Shown here in pieces: positions 19,565 to 28,419 of a DNA stretch of 64,000 bases. This DNA comes from Autumnicola tepida. GTDB taxonomy: Bacteria; Bacteroidota; Bacteroidia; Flavobacteriales; Flavobacteriaceae. Under the pieces are notes generated by a model. The model was not told where the DNA came from, ran no database searches, and saw only the letters and a program-made list of their open reading frames with translations. The position numbers were made by a program, and so were the translations under genes. The stretch spans positions 94,903-158,902 of the forward strand of contig NZ_JAVRHQ010000007.1 of assembly GCF_031846485.1 (NCBI RefSeq). Reading direction: 5' to 3'. The stretch's first letter is position 1, and every line of letters starts with the position of its first letter.

Positions 19565-21859
19565 ATGAAATATTTACAAATTCATATTGCTGTATTTCTA
19601 GTTATGTGCTTTATAAATGCAGCTGGCCTAAAGGCACAGGAAAGCGATGAGAAAGATTTCGTGGATTATGTGAATCCTTATATAGGAAATATCAGCCACT
19701 TATTGAAGCCGACTCATCCCGCAGTGCACTTACCGAATAGCTATTTATGTCTGACTCCAGATAGGGATGATAATACTGATATTACCTTAAGGGGATTACC
19801 ATTAGTAAGATCGGAGGATTATTATTCTGCTTTTCATCTTAGTCCTTTCCAGGGAGATATAAGCGAAATGAAACCTGTTATTTTGTATGGCTATGACAAT
19901 GAGAAGGTTACGCCTTATTCTTATTCCGTAATTCTTGATAAAAAAGAGACTGAAATTAATTTCGGGGTATCCCATCAATCTGCCATCTATCAGATAAAAT
20001 TTGAAGAAAAAGAGGACGGCTATTTAATTTTTAATTCCGCGAGAGGAGAAATGAAATGGGACGGAAAGGCGCTTTCCGGCCATCAGGTTCTTAAGGAAGG
20101 GGTGCGGGCATATGTTTACCTGTTACCAGACCAGGCACCAATGGCCAATTATGTACTGGAAAACAGAGTATTAAAAGATAAAAGTCAGGCTGAAGGTAAA
20201 AATGCCAATATCGTTTTGAAATATTCTAAGGATTCTGGCGAAATAAATCTTCGGTATGGGATTTCTTTTATCAGCGTTGAACAGGCAAAAAAGAACATGG
20301 AAGGAGAAGTTTTGGAGAATGACATTGCTGGTTTACAGTTGGAAGGCCGGAAAATATGGGATAATACTTTAAAAAAGATCAAGGTCGAGGGAGGTTCTGA
20401 AGATGATAAAACGGTATTTTATACGGCCTTATATAGAAACTTTCGTTTTCCTGTTTCCATTGCGGAAGATGGCAATTACTTTAGTCCTTTTGACGAGAAA
20501 ATACATAAAGATAATATAAAGCCATTCTATTCAGGTCTTCATGATTCAGGTTGGAATGCCTATCTGGGAGTTCGCCCTTTAGCCACACTCCTTGAACCGG
20601 AAAGGGAAGAGAAAATCCTTAATTCGATGCTTGAAGTTTCCAGCCAGTTGGAGTATTTCAGAATGCCTAGATATATAGGACTTACCGAACATAAAGTCGG
20701 GATGATCTCCAATCATTATATCATCTCTTTTTTAGACGCTTACAATAAAGGAATCACTGGTTTCGATTTAGAAAAAGCTTTCAGGGCAGGAAAAAGTGCT
20801 ATGATGGAAAGAACCCTGGCCCCTGTTTCAGACGAGCCTGCAGGAGAGTTGAACCGATTTTATAAACAACATGGATATGTGCCGGCTTTATGGGAAGGTC
20901 AGAAAGAAAAGTTTCTGCCCCAGGTAAAACCCTTTACAAATCGTATGGCCCTTGCCGTAACATTGGGAGCTGCTCACGACGACTGGGCACTCGCGCAGAT
21001 GGCAGAAGAGCTGGGTATGCAGGAGGATTTCGACTATTTTTGTGAACGTTCCTTCAATTATCGTAAGCTCTATAATTATGGAACAGGCTTTTTTCACCCA
21101 AGGGACAAGTCGGGACGCTTTATATTGCCGATAGACTACGTTTATTCCGGAGGTTTGGCCGGGAGGGACTTTTATGACGAAAGTAATGGATGGATCTATC
21201 GTTTTGCATTGCAATATAATATTGAAGATGGGATCGAGATGATGGGTGGCAAAGAAGTATTCGCTTCAAATCTGGATGAATTATTCTCCAAACCATTTCC
21301 TGAAGAAAGAAATGTTCAATTGTACCGCTATCATAACCAAACCGGGATAGTCGGGCATTTTTCTATGGGGAACGAACCTTCTTTTCATATTCCTTACCTG
21401 TACAACTACTTAGAAAAACCCTGGAAAACTCAGAAGCATATTCGTATATTAATGAAACAATGGTTTCGTAATGATCTCTTGGGTATTCCCGGCGATGAGG
21501 ATGCGGGGGCTTTGTCTGCCTTTATTGTATTTTCTTCGATGGGGTTTTATCCTGTGTCACCGGGAGTGCCGGTTTACAACATAGGCAGTCCGGTATTTAA
21601 TAAAATCAATATTGAATTATCCGGTAATCGTAATTTTGCGATCATCGCTAAAGATAATTCGGAAAAAAACAAGTATATCCAATCGGCAATTTTGAACGGA
21701 AAACCTTTAAATAAGCCCTGGTTTAGCCATTCTGATGTAATAAAAGGAGGAAGGCTCACTTTACAAATGGGGCCGAGGCCAAATAAAAACTGGGGAATAG
21801 GGCCAGATGCTTCTCCTCCATCCATGCCACTGTCAGAATGTAGCTCTTCGGATAAATAA
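19565..21859 (+). CDS. GH92-like protein, divergent active site (paralogue 2)
   Basis: A 764-residue exported protein (signal peptide ending near GLKAQ), clearly a duplicate of the preceding gene: long shared stretches such as PFQG, YDNE, VTPYSYSVILD and NFGVSHQSA. It keeps GDEDAGALSAF, the DESNGW Glu and MGNEPSFHIPYLYNY. The WDTYR block has become WNAYLG and TLEY has become TLGA. It is a GH92-family member by overall pattern. Retention of the acidic GDED block makes activity more likely than for its neighbour, but the changed mannose-binding block suggests a different sugar or linkage. It starts 38 bp after the previous stop. Confidence 0.86.
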   Translation: MKYLQIHIAVFLVMCFINAAGLKAQESDEKDFVDYVNPYIGNISHLLKPTHPAVHLPNSYLCLTPDRDDNTDITLRGLPLVRSEDYYSAFHLSPFQGDISEMKPVILYGYDNEKVTPYSYSVILDKKETEINFGVSHQSAIYQIKFEEKEDGYLIFNSARGEMKWDGKALSGHQVLKEGVRAYVYLLPDQAPMANYVLENRVLKDKSQAEGKNANIVLKYSKDSGEINLRYGISFISVEQAKKNMEGEVLENDIAGLQLEGRKIWDNTLKKIKVEGGSEDDKTVFYTALYRNFRFPVSIAEDGNYFSPFDEKIHKDNIKPFYSGLHDSGWNAYLGVRPLATLLEPEREEKILNSMLEVSSQLEYFRMPRYIGLTEHKVGMISNHYIISFLDAYNKGITGFDLEKAFRAGKSAMMERTLAPVSDEPAGELNRFYKQHGYVPALWEGQKEKFLPQVKPFTNRMALAVTLGAAHDDWALAQMAEELGMQEDFDYFCERSFNYRKLYNYGTGFFHPRDKSGRFILPIDYVYSGGLAGRDFYDESNGWIYRFALQYNIEDGIEMMGGKEVFASNLDELFSKPFPEERNVQLYRYHNQTGIVGHFSMGNEPSFHIPYLYNYLEKPWKTQKHIRILMKQWFRNDLLGIPGDEDAGALSAFIVFSSMGFYPVSPGVPVYNIGSPVFNKINIELSGNRNFAIIAKDNSEKNKYIQSAILNGKPLNKPWFSHSDVIKGGRLTLQMGPRPNKNWGIGPDASPPSMPLSECSSSDK

Positions 21860-21979
21860 TGAATTCATTCCCTGCAATCAAAGTTTAAGTTTTTCTGAAG
21901 TAAATTTCAAATTGCTGGTCGGGATAGCATAATAATATTAAACAGCTGAAGATTAAAAAAATAAAGAGTTTCGAAGTAT

Positions 21980-24490
21980 ATGAAAAGAATTTATCTATAT
22001 CTTTTATTGATTTCCTTTCCCGGATTCGCTCAAGAAACGGTGCAGCTTGATTATTATCTCCCGCAGGATATACAATACAATTCTAATATTCCGAAGCCAC
22101 AGGAAGTGCTGGGATTTGTGCCAGGAGAGTGGCATGTAAGCCATGACCGTTTGATCATGTACATGCAGAAGCTAGCCGAGAGTTCACCACGTGTTAAAAT
22201 TGAAAACCGGGGGACTACCTATGAGGGCCGTCCCTTAATGCTTCTCTATATATCTTCCGAAGAAAACATACATAATCTTGAAAAGATCAGGAAGGGTCAT
22301 TTGGGTTTGATTGAAAAAAATTCAGGGTCTTTAAAGCTTGAAAATATGCCGGTGATCGTAAACCAGGGTTTTTCAATCCATGGAGATGAACCCAGCGGGG
22401 CCAATGCGGCTGTAATTCTCGCCTACTACCTTGCCGCAGCTGAAGATCAGAAAGTTGAAAAAATACTGGATAATAGTGTTATTCTTTTAGATCCTTCTTT
22501 TAACCCGGATGGTTTACAGAGGTTTGCCTATTGGGCAAACACCAACAAAAGCAAAATTATTAACAGCGACCCTCAGGATCGCGAATACGATGAGGTATGG
22601 CCGGGAGGGCGAACCAATCATTACTGGTTTGATATGAACAGGGACTGGTTGCCTTTGCAGTTACCAGAATCCCAGGCAAGAATAGAAACATTTTATAAAT
22701 GGTATCCTAATGTTTTGACCGATCATCATGAGATGGATTCCAATTCGTCATTCTTCTTCCAGCCTGGAATTCCATCCCAAACCCATCCTTTAACCCCACA
22801 ACGTAATCAAATCCTCACTCAAGAAATTGGTAGTTATATCGCTGAATCCTTTGATGAAATCGGATCACTGTATTATACGGAAGAGGATTTTGATGATTTC
22901 TATTACGGAAAAGGCGCTACTTTTCCAGATATTAACGGCGGCATAGGCATTCTCTTTGAACAGGCAAGCTCCAGGGGCCATGCCCAGGAGACTGCTAATG
23001 GTTTGCTTACCTTTCCGTTTACCATCCGTAATCAGTTTACCGCAGCACTTTCCACGCTAAAAGCCGCAACTGAAATGCGCCTGAAATTGCTTAAATATCA
23101 ACGTGGTTTTTATAATGATGCCCGAAAGGAGGCCTCCGAAGGAGCCTATATATTTGGAAGCAAAGAAGATCCGGTAAGTGCCTTTAAACTTGCTGAAATT
23201 TTAAAGAAACATCAAATCAAACTTCATAGGCTTTCGAATGATTTTTCTAAAGACGGAAAACATTTCAGCAAAGACAATGCGTATGTTGTGCCTAAAAATC
23301 AGAATCAGCAGCGCTTGATAGAGGCTATGTTTGAAACCCGTACCATTTTTAAAGATAGTTTGTTTTATGATGTTTCTGCCTGGACTCTACCATTGGCATT
23401 TAATCTCGATTATGTCGAAGACCTCTCGAATGAGAAAATAGGAGAAAAAATTGAAAATTTTACACTACCGAAGCCTGTAAAAATAGAAAAAAGTGAGTAT
23501 GCTTATTTGATGGACTGGCGCAATTACAATGCACCTGCTGCACTTAATAAGATTCTCACTAAAGGCCTGCGGGCAAAAGTGGCAATGAAGAATTTCTCCA
23601 TGAATGAGGAAAATTTTTCCTATGGAACTATTATGATTCCTGTTAAGAATCAAAGTTTGTCAGTGGATAAAATATATAATTTAATTCAGAGAATTAGTGT
23701 TGAAACCGCCGTTCCATTTAAAACTTTAGAGACTGGACTTACCAGCGGGATAAGCTTAGGCAGTAATCATTTCAGACCCGTAAAACTTCAATCAGTGGCG
23801 CTTATCGTAGGAGAACGTATCAGGCCTTTTGACGCGGGCGAAATCTGGCATTTATTCGATCAGCGTTTTGATATGCGTATTACCAAACTCGATCTTAGGA
23901 ATCTGTCGCAAACTGATCTGAGCTGTTATACTGATATAATTCTAACGGCTTCGTACGGTGGTGCATTAAATAAAAATCAGACAAGGCAACTTAAAGAATG
24001 GGTTAAAAATGGGGGAAATTTAATTGCCTATAGAAGTTCAGTGAAATGGTTAAAAGAAAATGAGTTTATAAACCTGAAATTTAAAGAGAATGAAGGCACC
24101 GCGAAAAATATAAGTTTTGAAAAAATTGAGGATTATAAGGGAGCTCAAAAAATTGGAGGAGCCATTTTTAAAGTGAATATAGACCGATCTCATCCTATAA
24201 GTTTTGGATATTCAAATGATCATATTGCGAGTTTTAGGAATACAGAAATTTTCATTGAAGCTGATAAGGATAGTTATAATAATCCGCTGCAATATTCTGA
24301 TGAACCCTTGTTAAGTGGTTATATTAGTAAACAAAACCTTCATTTGCTTGCTGGCACGGTTCCATTTAAAGTGCAGAGTTTAGGAAGAGGTAAAGTCATG
24401 GCATTTACAGATAATCCTAATTTCAGAGCATTTTGGTTAGGAACCAACAAGCTCCTGATGAATGCAATATTTTTCGGGGATGAGATGTGA
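21980..24490 (+). CDS. M14-family zinc carboxypeptidase with C-terminal GATase-like domain
   Basis: An 836-residue secreted protein (signal peptide ending FPGFAQ). The peptidase_M14 zinc site is visible as FSIHGDEPSG (His134 and Glu137), the third zinc ligand lies in LTDHHEMDSN (about His249/250), and the catalytic Glu is in GILFEQASSRG (about 327). The region from about residue 600 (DIILTASYGG, LKEWVKNGGNLIAYRS) resembles the glutamine-amidotransferase-like domain found at the end of many long M14 peptidases in Bacteroidota. A peptidase inside a mannosidase cluster suggests that the natural substrate includes glycoprotein or peptidoglycan-like peptide. Its own promoter may lie in the 120 bp upstream. 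Confidence 0.9.
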   Translation: MKRIYLYLLLISFPGFAQETVQLDYYLPQDIQYNSNIPKPQEVLGFVPGEWHVSHDRLIMYMQKLAESSPRVKIENRGTTYEGRPLMLLYISSEENIHNLEKIRKGHLGLIEKNSGSLKLENMPVIVNQGFSIHGDEPSGANAAVILAYYLAAAEDQKVEKILDNSVILLDPSFNPDGLQRFAYWANTNKSKIINSDPQDREYDEVWPGGRTNHYWFDMNRDWLPLQLPESQARIETFYKWYPNVLTDHHEMDSNSSFFFQPGIPSQTHPLTPQRNQILTQEIGSYIAESFDEIGSLYYTEEDFDDFYYGKGATFPDINGGIGILFEQASSRGHAQETANGLLTFPFTIRNQFTAALSTLKAATEMRLKLLKYQRGFYNDARKEASEGAYIFGSKEDPVSAFKLAEILKKHQIKLHRLSNDFSKDGKHFSKDNAYVVPKNQNQQRLIEAMFETRTIFKDSLFYDVSAWTLPLAFNLDYVEDLSNEKIGEKIENFTLPKPVKIEKSEYAYLMDWRNYNAPAALNKILTKGLRAKVAMKNFSMNEENFSYGTIMIPVKNQSLSVDKIYNLIQRISVETAVPFKTLETGLTSGISLGSNHFRPVKLQSVALIVGERIRPFDAGEIWHLFDQRFDMRITKLDLRNLSQTDLSCYTDIILTASYGGALNKNQTRQLKEWVKNGGNLIAYRSSVKWLKENEFINLKFKENEGTAKNISFEKIEDYKGAQKIGGAIFKVNIDRSHPISFGYSNDHIASFRNTEIFIEADKDSYNNPLQYSDEPLLSGYISKQNLHLLAGTVPFKVQSLGRGKVMAFTDNPNFRAFWLGTNKLLMNAIFFGDEM

Positions 24491-24524
24491 TTCTAAGCAT
24501 ATAATTTTTCAAATTAGTTTTAAT

Positions 24525-26870
24525 ATGATGTGTGAGCAGCATAAAATTAGAAGTTTTAAGAAGATAATTCTGTTAATCTCTATTTTATCTATTGGTTCTT
24601 GTAAACGGCAGATAAAATCTGATATAGAGGCAACAGAGGTTAAAAAATTTAAATATGTAGATAAAGTATATCCCTTATTAGATACTAAAAATTCAAGATG
24701 GTTTTATTTTTCATCTGCGAGTAGGCCCTTTGGAATGGTGAATTTAAGTCCGGATACTCAAATAAATGGTGCCTGGGATAGTGGCTATCGTTTTGATATA
24801 GATACAATCAAGGGTTTTAGTCATATTCACGCATGGCAACTATCCGGTGTTTCGGTAATGCCGGTTACTTTTTCTGAGGGTTCAGAACAAGCTATTTATA
24901 CTGACTATTATTCGAAATTTAGTCATAAGCGGGAAGAAGTTTCACCTGGATTTCATCGAATAATTCTTGAGAGGTATCAAATAGAAGCTGCCTTTAGCAG
25001 TACCAAACGAGTTGGGTTTCATAAATATTCTTTTCCGAATGGCGGAGAAAAAGGAATTCTTTTTAACCTGAATACCATATTGGGACCTTGTGAAAATTCA
25101 GAAGGAAAATTGATAAAGATTGATGATAAAAGTATCTCAGGTTCTGTAGTTGCTTTACCCACACATAGAAGGCCAAAACCTTTTAAGATTTATTTTTATG
25201 CTACTTTAAATAAATCTATTGATGATATAAGGCATGATCGGAATACAGGAAATTATCTGTTAAAATTAAATACTAATACGAAGGAATTATTCATGAAGGT
25301 GGCTCTTTCTTATACTTCTGTTGAAAATGCTAAGCAAAATCTTGAGGCCGAGTTACCGCATTGGGATTTTAAAAAGTTGATAGAAGAATCAAAAGAAGAA
25401 TGGAATGATCTTTTAGGAAGAATAGAAGTAACAGGGGGATCTTCAAAAACCATTCAACGATTTTATACAGATTTGTGGCATTCATTGCAAGGAAGAAGAG
25501 TTATTAGTGATCACAATGGAGCTTATCCAGATTATACAGGAGCTTCTTTTAAGATAAAACAATTGCCTTTGGACAAAAATGGAAAACCAAAATTTAATCA
25601 TTATAATTCTGATTCCTTTTGGGGAGCTCAATGGACTATCAATACTCTCTGGGGATTAGTTTATCCTGAAATTATGCAAGAATTTTCATCGTCTCTGCTG
25701 CAGTATTATAAAGATGGAGGCTTGGTTCCCAGAGGTCCCTCTGGAGGTAATTACACATATGTTATGACAGGGGCTTCATCTACTCCTTTTATTGTGAGTG
25801 CTATTCAAAAAGGGATTTTAAGAGACCATCTTGATTCGATTTACCTGGCGCTAAAAAAAAATCATATGCCGGGAGGTATTATGGAAAAAGCCGGCTATGA
25901 ACATGATACTAATGAAGGTGGTGGGTTATCTTATTATTTAGAAAATGGCTATGTTCCTTATCCTTTACCCGATGGAGAATTTGGATCACATCAGGACGGG
26001 GCAAGTTTAACTCTGGAATATGCCTATCAGGACTGGACATTGTCTCAGCTAGCATCAAAATTAGGGTATAAAAAAGATGAGGTTTATTTTAAAGAGCGTG
26101 CCCAAAATTATAAAAATGTCTTTAATCCAGCTTCGGGTTGGATGCAACCTAAAGATGTTTTTGGAAATTGGTCTGCCAATTACGATTCATATCAGTATCG
26201 ACATGGTTTTATAGAGGCTAATGGAGCTCAGGCAACGTGGTTTGTTCCGCAGGATCTAGAAGGGCTGGCAAATTTGATAGGAGGAAAGGAAAAAGCTGTT
26301 CAGAAATTGGCAGCACAGTTTAAAATAGCTAAAAAATCAGGTTTTACTTCTGGAAATTCACACGCAGCCGAATTACATCCTGAATATAGAAGGATACCTA
26401 TTAATTATGGTAATCAGCCTTCGATACAAACAGCGTATATTTTCAATCAATTAGGAAGACCAGACCTTACGCAATTTTGGTCTCGAAAAGTAATAGATGA
26501 AGTGTTTACTGGCTTAAATGAAAATACGGGTTATAATGGAGATGAAGATCAGGGGCTGATGGGTAGTTTAGCTGTTTTAATGAAGATAGGAATTTTTCAA
26601 ATGAATGGAGGTACCGATGAAGATCCGGCCTATCAAATTGGAAGCCCTATTTTCGATTCCATTACCATTAAACTTCATCCTGATTACTATCCGGGAAAAA
26701 CATTTACCATATTGGCAGAGGATAATTTAAATTCTAATTTGTATGTTCAAAAAATGAAGTTAAACGGAGAGGTTTTTAATAAAAATTCCATTAATCATTC
26801 AGACGTTATTGCAGGCGGAAAACTCAGATTACAAATGGCTAGCAAACCAACATCAGATTATAAAAATTAA
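24525..26870 (+). CDS. GH92-like protein, divergent subgroup
   Basis: A 781-residue lipoprotein (lipobox SIGSC). GH92 blocks: RPFGMVNLSPDTQ, SLTLEYAYQDW, a Glu in FIEANGAQATWFVPQD and GYNGDEDQGLMGS. Two conserved positions differ from the canonical pattern: the WDTYR block reads FWGAQWT and the GNEPS block reads GNQPS. The same WGAQW pattern occurs in a recognisable GH92 subgroup, so this is probably a functional subfamily and not decay. The frame extends back to 24462, overlapping the M14 gene, but ATG 24525 (or 24528) is better placed before the signal peptide. It is the last + strand gene before integrase A, and its 3' end faces the integrase 3' end. Confidence 0.85.
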   Translation: MMCEQHKIRSFKKIILLISILSIGSCKRQIKSDIEATEVKKFKYVDKVYPLLDTKNSRWFYFSSASRPFGMVNLSPDTQINGAWDSGYRFDIDTIKGFSHIHAWQLSGVSVMPVTFSEGSEQAIYTDYYSKFSHKREEVSPGFHRIILERYQIEAAFSSTKRVGFHKYSFPNGGEKGILFNLNTILGPCENSEGKLIKIDDKSISGSVVALPTHRRPKPFKIYFYATLNKSIDDIRHDRNTGNYLLKLNTNTKELFMKVALSYTSVENAKQNLEAELPHWDFKKLIEESKEEWNDLLGRIEVTGGSSKTIQRFYTDLWHSLQGRRVISDHNGAYPDYTGASFKIKQLPLDKNGKPKFNHYNSDSFWGAQWTINTLWGLVYPEIMQEFSSSLLQYYKDGGLVPRGPSGGNYTYVMTGASSTPFIVSAIQKGILRDHLDSIYLALKKNHMPGGIMEKAGYEHDTNEGGGLSYYLENGYVPYPLPDGEFGSHQDGASLTLEYAYQDWTLSQLASKLGYKKDEVYFKERAQNYKNVFNPASGWMQPKDVFGNWSANYDSYQYRHGFIEANGAQATWFVPQDLEGLANLIGGKEKAVQKLAAQFKIAKKSGFTSGNSHAAELHPEYRRIPINYGNQPSIQTAYIFNQLGRPDLTQFWSRKVIDEVFTGLNENTGYNGDEDQGLMGSLAVLMKIGIFQMNGGTDEDPAYQIGSPIFDSITIKLHPDYYPGKTFTILAEDNLNSNLYVQKMKLNGEVFNKNSINHSDVIAGGKLRLQMASKPTSDYKN

Positions 26871-26917
26871 TTACGCGGTTCCTTCAAAGAGCTCATAAAG
26901 GGCTCAGTAAATAAGTT

Positions 26918-28132
26918 TTAGATGTTGCCTTGTAATAGTAATTCACTTGCTTCATCCAAAATAGCAGTATCCAATTCCTTTAAATAAACTTTTGTAGTTT
27001 TCACATCCTGATGTCCGAGTGATTCACTTATAATATCTGTTCCCGCTCCTTTTTGTTTTAAGCAATTGGCGAAGCTATGCCTGGCGACATAACTAGTAAG
27101 AGGTTTATCAATTCCGGCGAGACTTGCTAATTCCTTTAGATCCTTATTAAACTTGCTCAGGGTTTTTCTTTTCCTATCGTTTAATTGAGTGGGGGTGAGA
27201 TTTTCCCTAAGGAGTATTGGAAAAATGTACGGTCTTTTAGTTTTACGGTAATAGTCAAGTATTTCTTTTACCGGTGGCATAATCTTTATAATGAAGTTTC
27301 CCTTGGTTTTTGCTCTTGTATAATGAATTCTGTCACCGGAAACATTACTCCACTTGAGCCTCATCATATCGGCGAAATTCATTCCCCTGGTATAAAAGCT
27401 AAAAATAAAATAGTTTCTACTGTTGATTAGATGAGGCTTATCACTCAAATCTAAATTTTGTAGGTTATGGACCTCTTCAATGTTAAGGGCTTTTTTAATT
27501 GCTTTACCTTTTAGTTTGGATATTTTATAGTGTTTAAAAGGGTAGAATTTTTCGTCTATTATTCCCCTTTTTATTGCCACGTTGAAAATAGCCCGTATAG
27601 CTCGCATTTTCACTCCAATACCTCCACCGGTTCCGCCTTTATTGCGAAGATATACTTCATATTTATCTAAAAAGGTAGGGGTCACTTCGTAAAAATGTAA
27701 AGACTTTTGTTTTGCGAATTTCTGCATTGAATTCTTAGTATGGTGATAAATGGCTGCATTGCTCATTCTCCCTGCCGCTTTAAATTCATCAATTTGCTCC
27801 TGCCAAAATGAAAATATATTTGAAGCCTCTGGATTTGATTGTATCCTAAACTTTCTTTCAAAATCATTCAGGGTATAGAAATCCTGGTTCATTTCCAGTT
27901 CGCTTATGACTTCTAAAGCACGATCTTCAAATTTTCCTATTAATCGATTAGACTTAAGTTGCTGAGTAAATTTTTTATTAAATCTTCCTAACTTAGAATC
28001 CCATTCATTTAAATTAGCTTCGAATGGAGTTCCAAAGAATTTAGATTTACGATCTTTGGTTACCCTTAAAAGAACCGGATATTTTCCGTTTCTTAGTGAA
28101 GTTTTGCGGAGGATGGTTTTAATTGAAGCCAT
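26918..28132 (-). CDS. Tyrosine recombinase (integrase A)
   Basis: A 404-residue Bacteroidota-type site-specific integrase. The N-terminal arm-binding domain (KTILRKTSLRNGKYPVLLRV), a SAM-like core-binding domain (about 100-200) and the catalytic domain are in the usual order. Catalytic residues: Arg in FYTRGMNFADMMRLKW, the ARHSF box II, LGHQDVKTTKVYL with the box III His and the Tyr nucleophile. The frame stays open upstream to 28246, but that stretch holds three 11-bp repeats and encodes a poor leader; ATG at 28132 (MASIKTILRK) is the natural start. It lies 177 bp from the tRNA-Met repeat, so it is the likely recombinase of island A. Confidence 0.92.
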   Translation of the reverse strand: MASIKTILRKTSLRNGKYPVLLRVTKDRKSKFFGTPFEANLNEWDSKLGRFNKKFTQQLKSNRLIGKFEDRALEVISELEMNQDFYTLNDFERKFRIQSNPEASNIFSFWQEQIDEFKAAGRMSNAAIYHHTKNSMQKFAKQKSLHFYEVTPTFLDKYEVYLRNKGGTGGGIGVKMRAIRAIFNVAIKRGIIDEKFYPFKHYKISKLKGKAIKKALNIEEVHNLQNLDLSDKPHLINSRNYFIFSFYTRGMNFADMMRLKWSNVSGDRIHYTRAKTKGNFIIKIMPPVKEILDYYRKTKRPYIFPILLRENLTPTQLNDRKRKTLSKFNKDLKELASLAGIDKPLTSYVARHSFANCLKQKGAGTDIISESLGHQDVKTTKVYLKELDTAILDEASELLLQGNI

Positions 28133-28161
28133 AGCTTTATCTTTTAGATTTCCCTCGATTT

Positions 28162-28194
28162 TATGTACAACATATGTACAACATATGTACAACA
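28162..28194. repeat. Three tandem 11-bp repeats upstream of integrase A
   Basis: TATGTACAACA occurs three times without a gap or mismatch. It lies between the integrase A start and the tRNA repeat, the usual place for arm-type integrase sites or autoregulatory sites. The 11-bp period puts each copy on the same face of the helix. Confidence 0.85.
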
Positions 28195-28308
28195 AATTGA
28201 CAAATAAAGGTAATTTAAAGAAACCAAAATAAAAATAAATATTCATAAAACATTTAAAATCAGTTATATGAAAACAAATGAAAGTTACGAGTAGGCGATT
28301 TTTGACTT

Positions 28309-28351
28309 CTCATAATCAAGGGGTCCCTGGTTCGAGCCCAGGTGGGACCAC
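28309..28351 (+). other. att site 1: 3' half of tRNA-Met (CAT)
   Basis: 43 bp identical to 47830-47872. It reads as tRNA positions 32-73 plus CAC-type trailing bases: anticodon loop CTCATAA (anticodon CAT), 3' anticodon strand TCAAG, a perfect T-arm CCTGG-TTCGAGC-CCAGG and the acceptor strand TGGGACC. The bases just before it do not pair with TCAAG, so the 5' half of the tRNA is missing and no functional tRNA is encoded. It is the junction between island A and element B. Confidence 0.88.
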
Positions 28352-28361
28352 CTATAAATAA

Positions 28362-28396
28362 AGGCTTCACAAGGTTTTACCTGTGGAGCCTTTTTT
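28362..28396 (+). terminator. tRNA-type rho-independent terminator carried by att site 1
   Basis: AGGCTTCAC pairs with GTGGAGCCT (one G-T pair), with a nested AGGT-TTT-ACCT inner stem, followed by a run of six T. A sequence-variant hairpin sits at the same distance after att site 2. The element seems to bring along the tRNA terminator so that the target tRNA stays properly terminated after insertion. Confidence 0.85.
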
Positions 28397-28397
28397 C

Positions 28398-28419
28398 ATT
28401 TGCACATAATTTGCACATA
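28398..28419. repeat. Two tandem 11-bp repeats at the left end of element B
   Basis: ATTTGCACATA occurs twice in direct tandem. The same tandem pair occurs at 47703-47724 beside integrase B, at the other end of element B. These are the best candidates for the arm-type binding sites of integrase B. Confidence 0.85.

Larger units (their letters stand above)
1..28351. mobile_element. Probable integrated genomic island A (right part)
   Basis: Inferred right portion of an integrative island that ends at the tRNA-Met 3'-half repeat (28309-28351) with its own integrase gene just inside that end. The arrangement copies that of element B: integrase on the - strand reading away from the repeat, about 150-180 bp of repeats between them, then the tRNA 3' half. 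If so, PUL A is island cargo. The left boundary and the intact tRNA-Met are outside the window, so the extent to the left is unknown and could stop short of the first gene. Confidence 0.45.

Noticed and set aside
26871..26917. A GAGCTC...GGGCTC hairpin between the convergent GH92 and integrase A genes
   Set aside because: The stem is only four to five pairs and no T-run follows on either strand, so I do not call a terminator.
28133..28246. N-terminal extension of integrase A
   Set aside because: The stretch is low-complexity and contains the triple 11-bp repeat; the arm-binding domain begins at the ATG at 28132.
28262..28351. A complete tRNA-Met gene at the first repeat
   Set aside because: The 5' anticodon strand that would pair with TCAAG, the D-arm and the 5' acceptor strand are all missing; the same is true at 47830.
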